64,000 nt of DNA, taken from positions 2,480,001-2,544,000 of the forward strand of contig CP018783.1 in the NCBI GenBank assembly GCA_002025645.1, written 5' to 3'. The number at the start of each line of letters is the position of its first letter. Positions within the stretch are counted from its first letter, which is position 1. Positions 55,512 through 63,927 of this stretch are shown one piece after another. The notes under the pieces are model-generated. The model saw nothing but the letters and a program-made list of their open reading frames with translations. It ran no database searches and was not told the DNA's origin. The stretch comes from Curtobacterium pusillum (GTDB taxonomy: Bacteria > Actinomycetota > Actinomycetes > Actinomycetales > Microbacteriaceae). Position numbers and translations under genes: made by a program.

Positions 55512-56066
55512 TCAGCGGTGCTCGGACCCGTCCGGGTTCACCGCGTACCAGACCCCGCCCACGCCCTGTCCGGTGACGTCCCCGGCCTTCGTGTCCGCCG
55601 CGTACGTGTAGATCGGCCGCCCGTCGACGGTGACCTGGAGCTTCCCGTCGACACCGGTGATCGTGCCGACCGTGCCGGTGACACCGGACACCGAGGGGGT
55701 GGCGGCGTCGGACTCGATCGCGGGCCATGCCGAGGCGCACCCGCCCGTGCAGGTGCTCTTCCCGGAGCCCTTGACGTCCTGGTCGTAGAAGTACGCGGTC
55801 ATGCCCTTGCCGTCGACGACGACCGTGCCGAGCGATGTCGATGCGGTCGCGATGCCGTCGTCGGCGCCGTGACCACCGCCTCCGCCGTTGTCGTCGGACC
55901 CGTAGAGACCCCCGGACGACGACGACGAAGCAGACGAGCCGGAAGCAGCGGACGACGACGAGCCCGACGACGCCGTCGACTGCGACGCGCACCCCGCAAG
56001 GGCCAACGCGCCGAACGCGACGCCGACGACCAGCAGGACCGAACGGGTGGAACGTGTGGAACGCAT
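55512..56066 (-). CDS. COG4315-type secreted lipoprotein
   Basis: The 184-residue protein has a lipoprotein signal with the lipobox LALAGC (Cys near residue 26). A linker of Ser and Gly about 45 residues long follows, and then two copies of the COG4315 lipoprotein repeat: LGTVVVDGKGMTAYFYDQD with CTGGCASAWPAI, and GTITGVDGKLQVTVDGRPIYTYAAD with GGVWYAVNPDG. These exported proteins are often encoded with YceI and ECF sigma factor genes, as here, and may face oxidative stress outside the membrane. It is divergent from the YceI gene across a double palindrome. Confidence 0.9.
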   Translation of the reverse strand: MRSTRSTRSVLLVVGVAFGALALAGCASQSTASSGSSSSAASGSSASSSSSGGLYGSDDNGGGGGHGADDGIATASTSLGTVVVDGKGMTAYFYDQDVKGSGKSTCTGGCASAWPAIESDAATPSVSGVTGTVGTITGVDGKLQVTVDGRPIYTYAADTKAGDVTGQGVGGVWYAVNPDGSEHR

Positions 56067-56147
56067 GGGGTGACCCCTGTCCTGCGGACCCGGGCCGGGC
56101 CTCCCGGCTGGAACGGATCCGCTCATGAGGTGACACGGCGCGACGGG

Positions 56148-56185
56148 CCGGATCGTTCGATCCCGACCCGGATCGAACGATCCGG
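56148..56185. promoter_or_regulatory. Twin palindromic sites in the divergent promoter of the ECF sigma cluster
   Basis: GGATCGTTCGATCC (56150-56163) and GGATCGAACGATCC (56170-56183) are each perfect 6+6 palindromes with a 2-base centre. Their centres are 20 bp apart, two helical turns. Together they also form one 16-bp inverted repeat (56148-56163 with 56170-56185). They lie between the lipoprotein start at 56066 and the YceI start at 56208, where a regulator bound to both could control each direction. Confidence 0.65.
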
Positions 56186-56207
56186 CGACCTGCCTCGTTG
56201 ACCGGGT

Positions 56208-56891
56208 GTGAAGAGACGAACGAAGGTCCTGCTCGGCATCGCCGCCGGTGTGGTCGTCGTCGGCGCCGCGGGCGTCATCGGCGGTCCGATCGTCTACGCG
56301 AACCTCGTGAACGGCACCGCGGACGCAGCGCCGTCGCTCGCGCCGACCGGACGCGCCACCCTGAGCGCGACCGAGGCGGACGGCACGTGGACCGCGACGT
56401 CCACCGGTTTCGCGGGGTACCGGGTACACGAGGTCCTCCGGGGCCAGGATGTGACCGTGACCGGACGCACGAAGGACGTCGAGGCCCGGGCCACCGTGGC
56501 GGACGGATCCCTCACGGCGGCCACGGTGACGGTGCAGGTCGCGTCGATCAGCACGCCAGAATCCGCTCGCGACGACTACTTCCGCGAGACCGCGATGCAG
56601 ACGGACCGCTTCCCGACGGCGACGTTCCGGGTGACCGCGCCCGTCGACGTGCGTGCGGCGCTCGCCGGGACGGACCCCGACGTCGCCCTGCGCGGCGAGC
56701 TCACCCTGCACGGCGTCACGAAGGCCGTGACGGCGGACGCACAGCTCGGTGTCGACCGGGACGGTCACGTGCAGGTCGCGGGATCGGTGCCGATCACGTT
56801 CGCGGACTACGGCGTGCAGGCGCCGGACCTCGGCTTCGTGCGGGTCGACGACCACGGTGCGGTCGAGTTCTCCGTCGAGCTGGCGCGGTGA
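56208..56891 (+). CDS. YceI family protein with N-terminal membrane anchor
   Basis: The 227-residue protein has a short basic start (KRRTKVLL), one hydrophobic helix (about residues 7-33) and a YceI lipocalin-like domain. The domain shows VAGTYTID-like strands replaced by ADGTWTATSTGFAGYRVHEVL, then STPESARDDYFRETAMQTDRFPTATFRV and LRGELTLHGVTKAVTADAQL. YceI proteins bind polyisoprenoids or other long hydrophobic molecules. The GTG start at 56208 has no clear ribosome site. The stop overlaps the sigma factor start, so the envelope protein and the sigma factor are made together. Confidence 0.92.
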   Translation: MKRRTKVLLGIAAGVVVVGAAGVIGGPIVYANLVNGTADAAPSLAPTGRATLSATEADGTWTATSTGFAGYRVHEVLRGQDVTVTGRTKDVEARATVADGSLTAATVTVQVASISTPESARDDYFRETAMQTDRFPTATFRVTAPVDVRAALAGTDPDVALRGELTLHGVTKAVTADAQLGVDRDGHVQVAGSVPITFADYGVQAPDLGFVRVDDHGAVEFSVELAR

Positions 56892-57403
56892 CCGTGGACG
56901 CCCGGCCGGCCGACGAGCTCCTGACGGCGCTGCACGCCGAGCACGGGGACGCACTCCGGCGGTACGTGCTGCACCTCACGACGGACCGGGCGCTCGCCGA
57001 GGACGTCGTCCAGGAGACCCTCGTGCGCGCCTGGCAGCGCCCAGCGGTGCTCGAGCGCGACGCGGATGCCGCCCGTGCGTGGCTGTTCACGGTCGCGCGG
57101 AACCTCGTCGTCGACGATGCGCGGTCCGCCCGGCGCCGCCGCGAGGTCGGCTCCGACCTGCCCGTCGACGAGGTCCAGCCCGACCGGACCGACGCCGTCC
57201 TCGACGGGATCGTCGTCGCGGACGCGCTCGCCGGCCTCTCGCCGGAACACCGACGGGTCGTGGTCGACGCGTACTGGCTCGGCCACACCGTGCCCGAGAT
57301 AGCCCGACGCCACGGGATCCCGGAGGGCACCGCGAAGTCGCGGCTGCACTACGGCCTCCGCGCACTCCGGCTCGCACTGCAGGAACGAGGGGTGACCCGA
57401 TGA
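56888..57403 (+). CDS. ECF-type RNA polymerase sigma factor
   Basis: The 171-residue protein has sigma region 2 (about 15-80; HLTTDRALAEDVVQETLVRAWQ) and region 4 (about 110-165; GLSPEHRRVVVDAYWLGHTVPEIARRHGIPEGTAKSRLHYGLRAL), with no region 3, as in ECF factors. It resembles the SigK/SigL groups of Actinobacteria. The next gene encodes a zinc-finger anti-sigma factor, with starts and stops overlapping. It probably transcribes this cluster and other envelope genes when released. Confidence 0.94.
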   Translation: MTVDARPADELLTALHAEHGDALRRYVLHLTTDRALAEDVVQETLVRAWQRPAVLERDADAARAWLFTVARNLVVDDARSARRRREVGSDLPVDEVQPDRTDAVLDGIVVADALAGLSPEHRRVVVDAYWLGHTVPEIARRHGIPEGTAKSRLHYGLRALRLALQERGVTR

Positions 57404-58113
57404 CCGACGACCGCTACCGGGACTGGGACGCCGCGTACGTGCTCGGCTCGCTGCCGACCGACGAGCGGCTCGAGTACGAGCGGCACCTGGAGACGTGCGC
57501 CGCGTGCCGCGCCGCCGTCGCGGAGCTGGCCGGGATGCCGGGGCTCCTGGGGCGGCTGCCGGCCGAGGACGCGGTCGCGATCGCAGAACCGGACGGGAGG
57601 CCCGACCCGGCCCCGCAGCACTCGCTCGCCGTGGTCGCGCACCGCGTCCGCACCCGTCGGCGCCGTCGCCGGCTCCTGGTCGCGTCCACAGCGGGGCTGG
57701 CCGTCGTCGCGGCGGTGCTCGGCGGGGTCGCGGGCGAGACGGGGGCCGGATCGCCGGGGTCGCCCTCGGCGCCGCCGCTGTCGTCGTCCGTGCCGCAGGC
57801 GGGGGAGCGTTACGCGATGTCGTCCGGCTCCGGCCTGACGGTGGACCTCGACGTCACCGGGAAGGCGTGGGGCACCCGGTTCGACTGGGGGTGCGAGTAC
57901 GGCGGCCGTGACTGGGGCTCGGGCAGCGCGGTCATGTACGACCTCGTGGTGGTGCGAAAGGACGGCACCGACGAGACCGTCGCGTCGTGGAGCGCCACCG
58001 GCAAGCGTGCGACGGGGCTCGCGGCGGCGACGGACGTGCCGCTCGGGTCGATCGCCTCGGTCGAGGTGCGACTCCACGGTGCAACGCAGTCGTTGGCGTC
58101 CGTCGAACTCTGA
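57400..58113 (+). CDS. Membrane anti-sigma factor with zinc-finger domain
   Basis: The 237-residue protein has an N-terminal anti-sigma domain with the zinc motif H-x-x-x-C-x-x-C (HLETCAAC, residues about 28-35). A basic segment, one membrane helix (about 91-112) and an extracytoplasmic domain rich in Gly, Ser and Trp follow. The ATG overlaps the sigma gene stop (ATGA). It would hold the sigma factor at the membrane until an envelope signal releases it. The outer domain does not look like the RskA C-terminal domain and may sense a different signal. Confidence 0.92.
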   Translation: MTDDRYRDWDAAYVLGSLPTDERLEYERHLETCAACRAAVAELAGMPGLLGRLPAEDAVAIAEPDGRPDPAPQHSLAVVAHRVRTRRRRRRLLVASTAGLAVVAAVLGGVAGETGAGSPGSPSAPPLSSSVPQAGERYAMSSGSGLTVDLDVTGKAWGTRFDWGCEYGGRDWGSGSAVMYDLVVVRKDGTDETVASWSATGKRATGLAAATDVPLGSIASVEVRLHGATQSLASVEL

Positions 58114-58128
58114 TCGGACGAGTTCCCG

Positions 58129-58144
58129 AACTCGACCAAACCGC
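58129..58144. promoter_or_regulatory. Short perfect inverted repeat after the anti-sigma gene
   Basis: CGAGTTC (58129-58135) faces GAACTCG (58138-58144) with two bases between. It lies 16 bases after the anti-sigma stop and about 155 bases before the secreted-protein start, so it may be a weak terminator or an operator. Confidence 0.35.
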
Positions 58145-58298
58145 TCGGCCGAGGGTGCCGAATCACCTGCAACAACCGGGGAACACCCGGAGCGCTCACC
58201 AGCCGCACATCGCTGGTTCTCCACCCTCGCACGGGGTGTGTTCGGCGCGCTTTCAGGGAATTCGCGCCGAGCGCGATCACAGCAAAGGAATGAACACC

Positions 58299-58979
58299 AT
58301 GCGCAAGAGCCTCAAGACCTCGATCACCCTCGCCACCACTGGTGCGCTCGTGCTCGGTGGTGCCGCGTTCGGCATCTCCTCCGCCCAGGCGTCCACGCCG
58401 ACGGTGCACACTGTTTCCTCCAGCTCGTCGAAGATCCCGGCTCCGGTCGCTTCGGTGCCGGAGGTCCTCGGTGGCAACACGGCCGTCGCGCTCGACTCGG
58501 GCTTCACCGACGCGCTGACCGCGCTGAAGCTGACCCCGGGTGTGTCCGGCAACGCCAAGCTCGCGGACGGGTCGGTGTCGTTCCCGATCACGTCGGGTTC
58601 GGTGACGTACTGGTCGCCGGACGGCAAGTACCGTCCGTACGTGCAGGGTCTGCTGAACCACGACGACTCGGGGCTGACCCTGTCGGCTGGTGACACGACG
58701 GTGACGTTGGAGAACTTCGTGGTGAACCCGGGTTCGTCCAAGCTCTACGGTGATGTCCTCGTCAACGGCAAGGTCGCGGTTGCGAACGCGTACCTGTTCT
58801 CGCTGCACGGTGGCACGCTCAAGCCGCTGCAGCTCGAGGGTGACAACGCGATCCTGACCGGCACCACGGTGCACGTCTCGGGTGACGCGGCGAAGCTGCT
58901 CAACAGCACCTTCAAGACCGACGCCGTCAAGAGCGGCCTCCTCGTCGGCACCGCCACCATCACCGCCAAGATCAAGTAG
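58299..58979 (+). CDS. Secreted beta-rich surface protein of unknown family
   Basis: The 226-residue protein begins with a Sec signal peptide (MRKSLKTSITLATTGALVLGG, cleavage near the AQA motif at about residue 32). It continues with a beta-rich part containing GSVTYWSPDGKYRPYVQG, LTLSAGDTTVTLENFVVNP and LYGDVLVNGKVAVANAYLFSL. I do not recognise the family; HtaA-like and choice-of-anchor surface domains are only loosely similar. AAAGGA lies nine bases before the ATG at 58299, which is preferred over ATG 58290. It follows the anti-sigma gene after 185 bases and ends in a strong terminator, so it is a likely member of the sigma regulon. Confidence 0.8.
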   Translation: MRKSLKTSITLATTGALVLGGAAFGISSAQASTPTVHTVSSSSSKIPAPVASVPEVLGGNTAVALDSGFTDALTALKLTPGVSGNAKLADGSVSFPITSGSVTYWSPDGKYRPYVQGLLNHDDSGLTLSAGDTTVTLENFVVNPGSSKLYGDVLVNGKVAVANAYLFSLHGGTLKPLQLEGDNAILTGTTVHVSGDAAKLLNSTFKTDAVKSGLLVGTATITAKIK

Positions 58980-58995
58980 GACCGATCCACTCGAC

Positions 58996-59027
58996 GGCCC
59001 CGTCCCGGCACCCGCCGGGGCGGGGCC
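58996..59027 (+). terminator. Strong intrinsic-type hairpin after the secreted protein gene
   Basis: GGCCCCG (58996-59002) pairs with CGGGGCC (59021-59027), and CCCGGC (59004-59009) with GCCGGG (59014-59019), separated by one T-G pair. This gives a 14-position stem with a 4-base loop. It begins 17 bases after the stop codon and is followed by a pyrimidine-rich TTCGTCGTCG stretch. Confidence 0.85.
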
Positions 59028-59042
59028 TTCGTCGTCGTGGTG

Positions 59043-59519
59043 TCAGCCGGCGGCGTCCGCTTCCGGTTCGTCGGGGCCGATTGCGTCCTGGACGCGCGCA
59101 CTGACGGACCGCAGCGTCTCGGCGTCGGTCCCCACGGGCCTCCAGAACAGGTCCTCGAGCGCACCCGTGTGCGCACGGATGCCCGCGAGCACCGCGCGAC
59201 GACCGTTCGGGGTCATCTCGACCCAGCTGCCACGGCCGTCGGTCGGGCAGTCCGCCCGCTCCACCAGCCCGCGCGCGACCATGCGCGTGACCTGGTGACT
59301 CACGCGGGACTTCTCCCACCCGATACCCGCGGCGATGTCGCGCACGCGCAACCGGTGCTCCGGCTCGCGGTGGAGCCCGATGAGGATCTCGAACTCCGGG
59401 ATCGAGATCCCCGCCCCCTGCTGCACGGCGTGGTCCAACGCCCGGTCGAGTCGTCGCCACACGTCGTGGTAGGCGTCCCACGTGGCCCAGTCGTGGCCTC
59501 CGGCCCCCTCGTTCGACAT
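59043..59519 (-). CDS. MarR family transcriptional regulator
   Basis: The 158-residue protein has the MarR winged helix: ISIPEFEILIGLHREPEHRLRVRDIAAGIGWEKSRVSHQVTRMVARGLVERADCPTDGRGSWVEMT, with D-x-R-G at the wing tip and helices on both sides for dimerisation. It is divergent from putA with only 65 bases between starts, each having its own TACGNT box. Control of putA is possible, although proline use is not a typical MarR target. Confidence 0.92.
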   Translation of the reverse strand: MSNEGAGGHDWATWDAYHDVWRRLDRALDHAVQQGAGISIPEFEILIGLHREPEHRLRVRDIAAGIGWEKSRVSHQVTRMVARGLVERADCPTDGRGSWVEMTPNGRRAVLAGIRAHTGALEDLFWRPVGTDAETLRSVSARVQDAIGPDEPEADAAG

Positions 59520-59525
59520 TGCGCC

Positions 59526-59531
59526 AGCGTA
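59526..59531 (-). promoter_or_regulatory. Predicted -10 box of the MarR gene
   Basis: TACGCT on the minus strand ends 6 bases before the ATG at 59519, without a ribosome site. Confidence 0.5.
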
Positions 59532-59572
59532 TCGACCCCAGCTCGCTCCGAGGTGGAGTCGGTGGCGAGGCC

Positions 59573-59578
59573 TACGAT
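59573..59578 (+). promoter_or_regulatory. Predicted -10 box of putA
   Basis: TACGAT ends 6 bases before the ATG at 59585. Together with the minus-strand box at 59526-59531 it makes a divergent leaderless pair. Confidence 0.5.
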
Positions 59579-59584
59579 CGGAGC

Positions 59585-62500
59585 ATGCCGAGCGCCCGAC
59601 TGCAGGACTGCACCGACGACGCCGTCGCCCTCGTGCGGCGGTGGCTGGCGGCGTCCGCCGGGGCGAAGCCGGACGCCGGTGCCGCCCGTCTGGCGGGGGT
59701 CCTCCGCGACGAGCAGGGCCTCGACTTCACGCGGGGGTTCGTCGACAAGGTCATCCGGCCGGAAGACCCGCGGGTCGCCGCGCGGAACCTCGAGCAGGTC
59801 AGCCGGGACGTCCCGGACTTCCTCGCCTGGTACCTCCGCGGCGCGGTGACGCTCGGCGGCGGCTTCGCGACGATGGCCCCGTGGGCGGTCGTCCCCACGG
59901 CACGGAAGATCCTGCGACGCATGACCGGGCACCTGGTCATCGACGCGACGCCCGCGAAGCTCGGACCCGCACTCGCCAAGGTCGGCGGGCCCGGCACCCG
60001 GCTCAACGTGAACCTCCTCGGTGAGGCCGTGCTCGGCAGCGCGGAGAGCGACCGGCGGCTGCAGGGGACGATGGACCTGCTGGCGCGCGACGACGTGGAC
60101 TACGTGTCCATCAAGGTGAGCTCGGTCGTCCCGCAGATGTCGATGTGGGCCTTCGACCAGACCGTCGAGCGCGTGGTGGACCGGCTCGTGCCGCTCTACC
60201 GGCTGGCGGCGGTTCCGTCGTCGTCCGGTGGCCGGGCGAAGTTCATCAACCTCGACATGGAGGAGTACCGCGACCTCGACGTCACGCTCGCCGTGTTCCG
60301 GGCGCTGCTCGACCGCGACGAGTTCCTCGGGCTCGAGGCAGGCATCGTGCTGCAGGCGTACCTGCCCGACGCGGCAGGGGCGCTGGACTCCCTGACCTCG
60401 TGGGCGCAGGAGCGACGTGCACGGGGCGGGGCGCCGATCAAGATCAGGCTCGTCAAGGGCGCCAACCTCGCGATGGAGCGGGTCGACGCGATCCTGCACG
60501 AGTGGCCGCTCGCGACGTGGGGTTCGAAGCCGGAGACCGACACGGCGTACCTCCGGATGCTCGACGCCGCGCTCACGCCCGAGCGGATCGATGCGGTGCG
60601 CATCGGCGTCGCCGGGCACAACCTGTTCGACCTCGCCACCGCGTGGGTGCTCGCCCAGCGCCGCGGGGTCACTGACGGGATCGACGTCGAGATGCTGCTC
60701 GGCATGGCGTCGACCCACGCCGACGCCGTCCGCGCCGACGTCGGGCAGGTGCTGCTCTACACGCCGGTCGTGCAGCCGGACCAGTTCGACTCCGCGATCG
60801 CGTACCTCGCCCGTCGGCTGCAGGAGAGCGCGAGCCCCGAGAACTTCATCGCGAGCGCCGCGGACATCGACCACGACGAGAGCGTCTTCGAACGGGAGCG
60901 CGGCCGGTGGCTCGCCTCGGTGTCCGCGCTCGGGCAGCCGGTCCCGTCCACACACCGCACGCAGGACCGCAGTGCACCGGTCGGCGAGCCGGAGCACCGC
61001 GAACGCTTCGACAACGTCCCGGACACCGACCCGGCAATCGCCGCCAACCGGGAGTGGGCGCTCGACGTGCTCCGTCGGGTGCCGCGGTCGCAGCTCGGCG
61101 CGCAGACGATCCGCGGTGCGAAGGTCGCCGACCGCTCGAAGCTCGAACGCATCGTCGCCCGCACCGCGCAGGCCGGCGTGAACTGGGGGCGGCAGGATCC
61201 GTCCGACCGCGCCGAACTCCTCGACCTGATCGCCCACGAGCTCGAGACCCGGCGGGCCGACCTCATCGAGGTGATGGCGGCGGAGACGGGCAAGACCCTG
61301 TCGGAGGCCGACGCCGAGGTCAGCGAGGCGATCGACTTCGCGCACCACTACGCCGAGAGCGCCAGGCACCTCGCCGTGCTCGACGGGGACGGTGCCCGGT
61401 ACGTCCCGCCGCGGCTGACCGTGGTCGTCCCGCCGTGGAACTTCCCCGTCGCTATCCCCGCCGGTGGTGTGCTGGCCGCCCTCGCTGCGGGCAGCGGCGT
61501 CGTCCTCAAGCCCGCGCCAGAGGCGAAGCGGTGCGGCGCCCTGCTCGCCGACGTGCTCTGGGACGCCGGGGTACCGCACTCCCTGCTGCAGCTCGTCGAC
61601 CTCGACGAGGACGAACTCGGCCGCGACCTCATCGCACACCCCGCCGTCGACCGCATAATCCTGACGGGCTCCGCGGACACCGCACGGTCCTTCCGCTGGT
61701 GGCGTGCCGGCCTGCCGCTGACCGCCGAGACGAGCGGCAAGAACGCGATCGTCGTCACGCCGAGCGCCGACCTCGACCTCGCCGTGCAGGACATCGTGCA
61801 GTCGGCCTTCGGGCACGCCGGGCAGAAGTGCTCCGCCGCGTCCCTGGTGATCCTGGTCGGCTCCGTCGGCGAGAGCGAGCGGTTCCGCCGGCAGCTCGTC
61901 GACGCGACGCGCACGCTCCGGGTCGCCTGGCCGGACGACCCGACCGCGCAGGTGGGGCCGGTCATCGCCGAGCCCGAGGGCAAGCTCCGGAGCGGTCTCA
62001 CCGAGCTCGGCCCGGGGGAGTCCTGGCTCGTGCAGCCGGTGCCCCTCGACGACTCGGGACGACTCTGGTCGCCCGGCATCCGTGACGGCGTCCGGCCGGG
62101 CAGCGACTTCCACCAGACGGAGTACTTCGGCCCGGTGCTCGGCATCATGCGCGCCGAGACCCTCGAGCAGGCCCTCGCGATCCAGAACGGCACGGACTAC
62201 GGACTGACGGCGGGCATCCACTCGCTCGACACGGACGAGGTCGCGGACTGGGTCGCCGGTGTCCAGGCCGGCAACCTGTACGTCAACCGCGGCATCACCG
62301 GGGCGATCGTCCGTCGCCAGCCCTTCGGCGGCTGGAAGCGATCGGCCGTCGGCACGGGCACGAAGGCCGGCGGGTCCATGTACGTCGCGACGCTCGGCCG
62401 GTGGCAGCCGATCCCGCGCACCGTGCACAAGAGCATCCAGCTGCACGGGCTGCCGCCACGGGTCACCGCGGTGATCGAGGCCGCGCGCAGCGGATTGTCG

Positions 62501-63160
62501 TTCGAGGAGTTCGACCAGGTCCGTGCGGGCGCGCTCAGCGACGTCCGCGCGCGGGCCACGGAGTTCGGCGTCTCGCACGACCCCTCCGCGCTCGTGGTGC
62601 AGCGGAACGTGCTGCGCTGGCGCCCGCAGTCCGTGATCGTGCGGCAGTCCGAGGGGGCCACGACCGGGGACCTCGTCCGTGTCCTGGCCGCCGCGACCGC
62701 CGCACGGGCGCACGTTCTCCTGAGCAGTGCTCGACCGCTCCCCGGACCGCTGACGCAACTGCTCGCGTCGAGCCGCTCGCCGCTCGACGTCGTCGACCAC
62801 CTGGTCGAGTCCGACGAGGAGTTCCTGCGCCGGGCGGCGTCGGGCGAGGTCTTCCGCGAGTCGTGGACGAGTGGCGAGGACGACACGCAGGACGCCCTCG
62901 AGACCGTGCTCTCGCAGGGGCAGGAGCCGCCCGCGCACACGGCCTTCGGTGGCCCTGGTGCGCGCATCCGGCTGGTCGGTGGGGATCCCCTCGCACTCGA
63001 GGAAGCGCTCGGCGCGAGCGTGGACGTGGCGATCCACGACGCCCCCGTGGTCGAGGCCGGGATCATCGAGATGCTGCCGTTCCTGCGCGAGCAGTCGGTG
63101 TCGATCACAGCGCACCGGTTCGGCGACCTGGACCCCGACCTCTCGGAGCTGCATGTCTGA
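59585..63160 (+). CDS. putA: Bifunctional proline dehydrogenase/L-glutamate gamma-semialdehyde dehydrogenase
   Basis: The 1191-residue enzyme oxidises proline to glutamate in two steps. The N-terminal FAD-binding PRODH barrel (about 70-440) shows YVSIKVSSVVPQMSMW, FINLDMEEYRDLDVTL and IRLVKGANLAMER. The aldehyde dehydrogenase domain (about 530-960) has VVPPWNFPVAIPAGG, Glu715 in LTAETSGKN and the catalytic Cys749 in GHAGQKCSAASLV. The last 200 residues are a C-terminal extension of the type that seals the tunnel in long PutA proteins. There is no N-terminal DNA-binding domain, so it is not self-regulating. The stop overlaps the next gene by eight bases. Confidence 0.97.
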   Translation: MPSARLQDCTDDAVALVRRWLAASAGAKPDAGAARLAGVLRDEQGLDFTRGFVDKVIRPEDPRVAARNLEQVSRDVPDFLAWYLRGAVTLGGGFATMAPWAVVPTARKILRRMTGHLVIDATPAKLGPALAKVGGPGTRLNVNLLGEAVLGSAESDRRLQGTMDLLARDDVDYVSIKVSSVVPQMSMWAFDQTVERVVDRLVPLYRLAAVPSSSGGRAKFINLDMEEYRDLDVTLAVFRALLDRDEFLGLEAGIVLQAYLPDAAGALDSLTSWAQERRARGGAPIKIRLVKGANLAMERVDAILHEWPLATWGSKPETDTAYLRMLDAALTPERIDAVRIGVAGHNLFDLATAWVLAQRRGVTDGIDVEMLLGMASTHADAVRADVGQVLLYTPVVQPDQFDSAIAYLARRLQESASPENFIASAADIDHDESVFERERGRWLASVSALGQPVPSTHRTQDRSAPVGEPEHRERFDNVPDTDPAIAANREWALDVLRRVPRSQLGAQTIRGAKVADRSKLERIVARTAQAGVNWGRQDPSDRAELLDLIAHELETRRADLIEVMAAETGKTLSEADAEVSEAIDFAHHYAESARHLAVLDGDGARYVPPRLTVVVPPWNFPVAIPAGGVLAALAAGSGVVLKPAPEAKRCGALLADVLWDAGVPHSLLQLVDLDEDELGRDLIAHPAVDRIILTGSADTARSFRWWRAGLPLTAETSGKNAIVVTPSADLDLAVQDIVQSAFGHAGQKCSAASLVILVGSVGESERFRRQLVDATRTLRVAWPDDPTAQVGPVIAEPEGKLRSGLTELGPGESWLVQPVPLDDSGRLWSPGIRDGVRPGSDFHQTEYFGPVLGIMRAETLEQALAIQNGTDYGLTAGIHSLDTDEVADWVAGVQAGNLYVNRGITGAIVRRQPFGGWKRSAVGTGTKAGGSMYVATLGRWQPIPRTVHKSIQLHGLPPRVTAVIEAARSGLSFEEFDQVRAGALSDVRARATEFGVSHDPSALVVQRNVLRWRPQSVIVRQSEGATTGDLVRVLAAATAARAHVLLSSARPLPGPLTQLLASSRSPLDVVDHLVESDEEFLRRAASGEVFRESWTSGEDDTQDALETVLSQGQEPPAHTAFGGPGARIRLVGGDPLALEEALGASVDVAIHDAPVVEAGIIEMLPFLREQSVSITAHRFGDLDPDLSELHV

Positions 63161-63881
63161 CGACCGCACCCTGCACGCCGACGGCCTGTTCAACGGTCGC
63201 GACCTGGGCGGTCTCCCGCTGGAGGGCGGTGGGACGACCCCGACCCGTCGCGTCTTTCGGTCGGAGAGCGTCGACCGTCTGACAGTCGACGGCTGGCAGG
63301 CACTGCACGACGCCGGCATCCGGACGATCGTCGATCTGCGAGCTCCGTCCGAGACCGCGAAGGACAGCGGCGCTCGTCCGGAGTGGCTCACCACCGTGGT
63401 GATCGACCACGACGGCCTCGACGACGCCCCGTCGTTCTGGTCGGCCTACTGGGAGACCGGCCTGGTCGGTACCCCGCTGTACTACGGCCCGCACCTCGAC
63501 GAACTCCCGGAGCGGACCGGGTCCGTGCTGCAGGCGATCGCGCGCGCCGAACCGGGTGGCGTCCTGTTCCACTGCGCCGGCGGACGGGACCGCACCGGCA
63601 TCATCGCGCTCGCGCTCCTGACGATCGCGGGCGTCGAGCCCGAGGCGATCCTCGCGGACTACCTCGTCACGGTCGAGAACGCGCCGGCGCTGCTCGCCTC
63701 GATCGGCGTCCCGTCGAACGAGGCGAAGATCGAGGCCCTCTGCGCCGAGCACGGCACCACGGTCGAGGGCGCGTTCCGCGCTGCGCTCGACGGGTTCGAC
63801 GTGGTGCGGTTCGTCGAGCGGTCCGGTCTCGACGACGCCGACCTGGAGGCACTGCGCACGTTCCGCGCGGACGTCGCCTGA
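63153..63881 (+). CDS. Tyrosine phosphatase, PtpB/LipA-like (Y_phosphatase3 family)
   Basis: The 242-residue protein begins with LFNGRDLGGLPLEGGGTTPTRRVFRSES, the N-terminal signature of the PtpB/LipA family. It has the phosphatase loop HCAGGRDRTG (C-x5-R) near residue 143, with an acid in LRAPSETAKD. Members dephosphorylate phosphotyrosine and sometimes phosphoinositides. The ATG lies eight bases inside the end of putA, so the genes are co-transcribed, but no functional link to proline is evident. A signal peptide is absent. Confidence 0.92.
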   Translation: MSDDRTLHADGLFNGRDLGGLPLEGGGTTPTRRVFRSESVDRLTVDGWQALHDAGIRTIVDLRAPSETAKDSGARPEWLTTVVIDHDGLDDAPSFWSAYWETGLVGTPLYYGPHLDELPERTGSVLQAIARAEPGGVLFHCAGGRDRTGIIALALLTIAGVEPEAILADYLVTVENAPALLASIGVPSNEAKIEALCAEHGTTVEGAFRAALDGFDVVRFVERSGLDDADLEALRTFRADVA

Positions 63882-63927
63882 CCGGTCGGTACTGCCCGGC
63901 AGGACACCGCGGCGCCGATCCGCTGGT

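Noticed and set aside
58299..58979. Assignment of the secreted protein to the HtaA haem-binding family
   Set aside because: Only a loose resemblance in beta-strand pattern was found. The conserved HtaA residues could not be placed with confidence.
59300..63394. A 1364-residue open frame antisense to putA
   Set aside because: It is the complementary frame of a clear PutA gene. The product has low-complexity composition and no domain, so it is a shadow.
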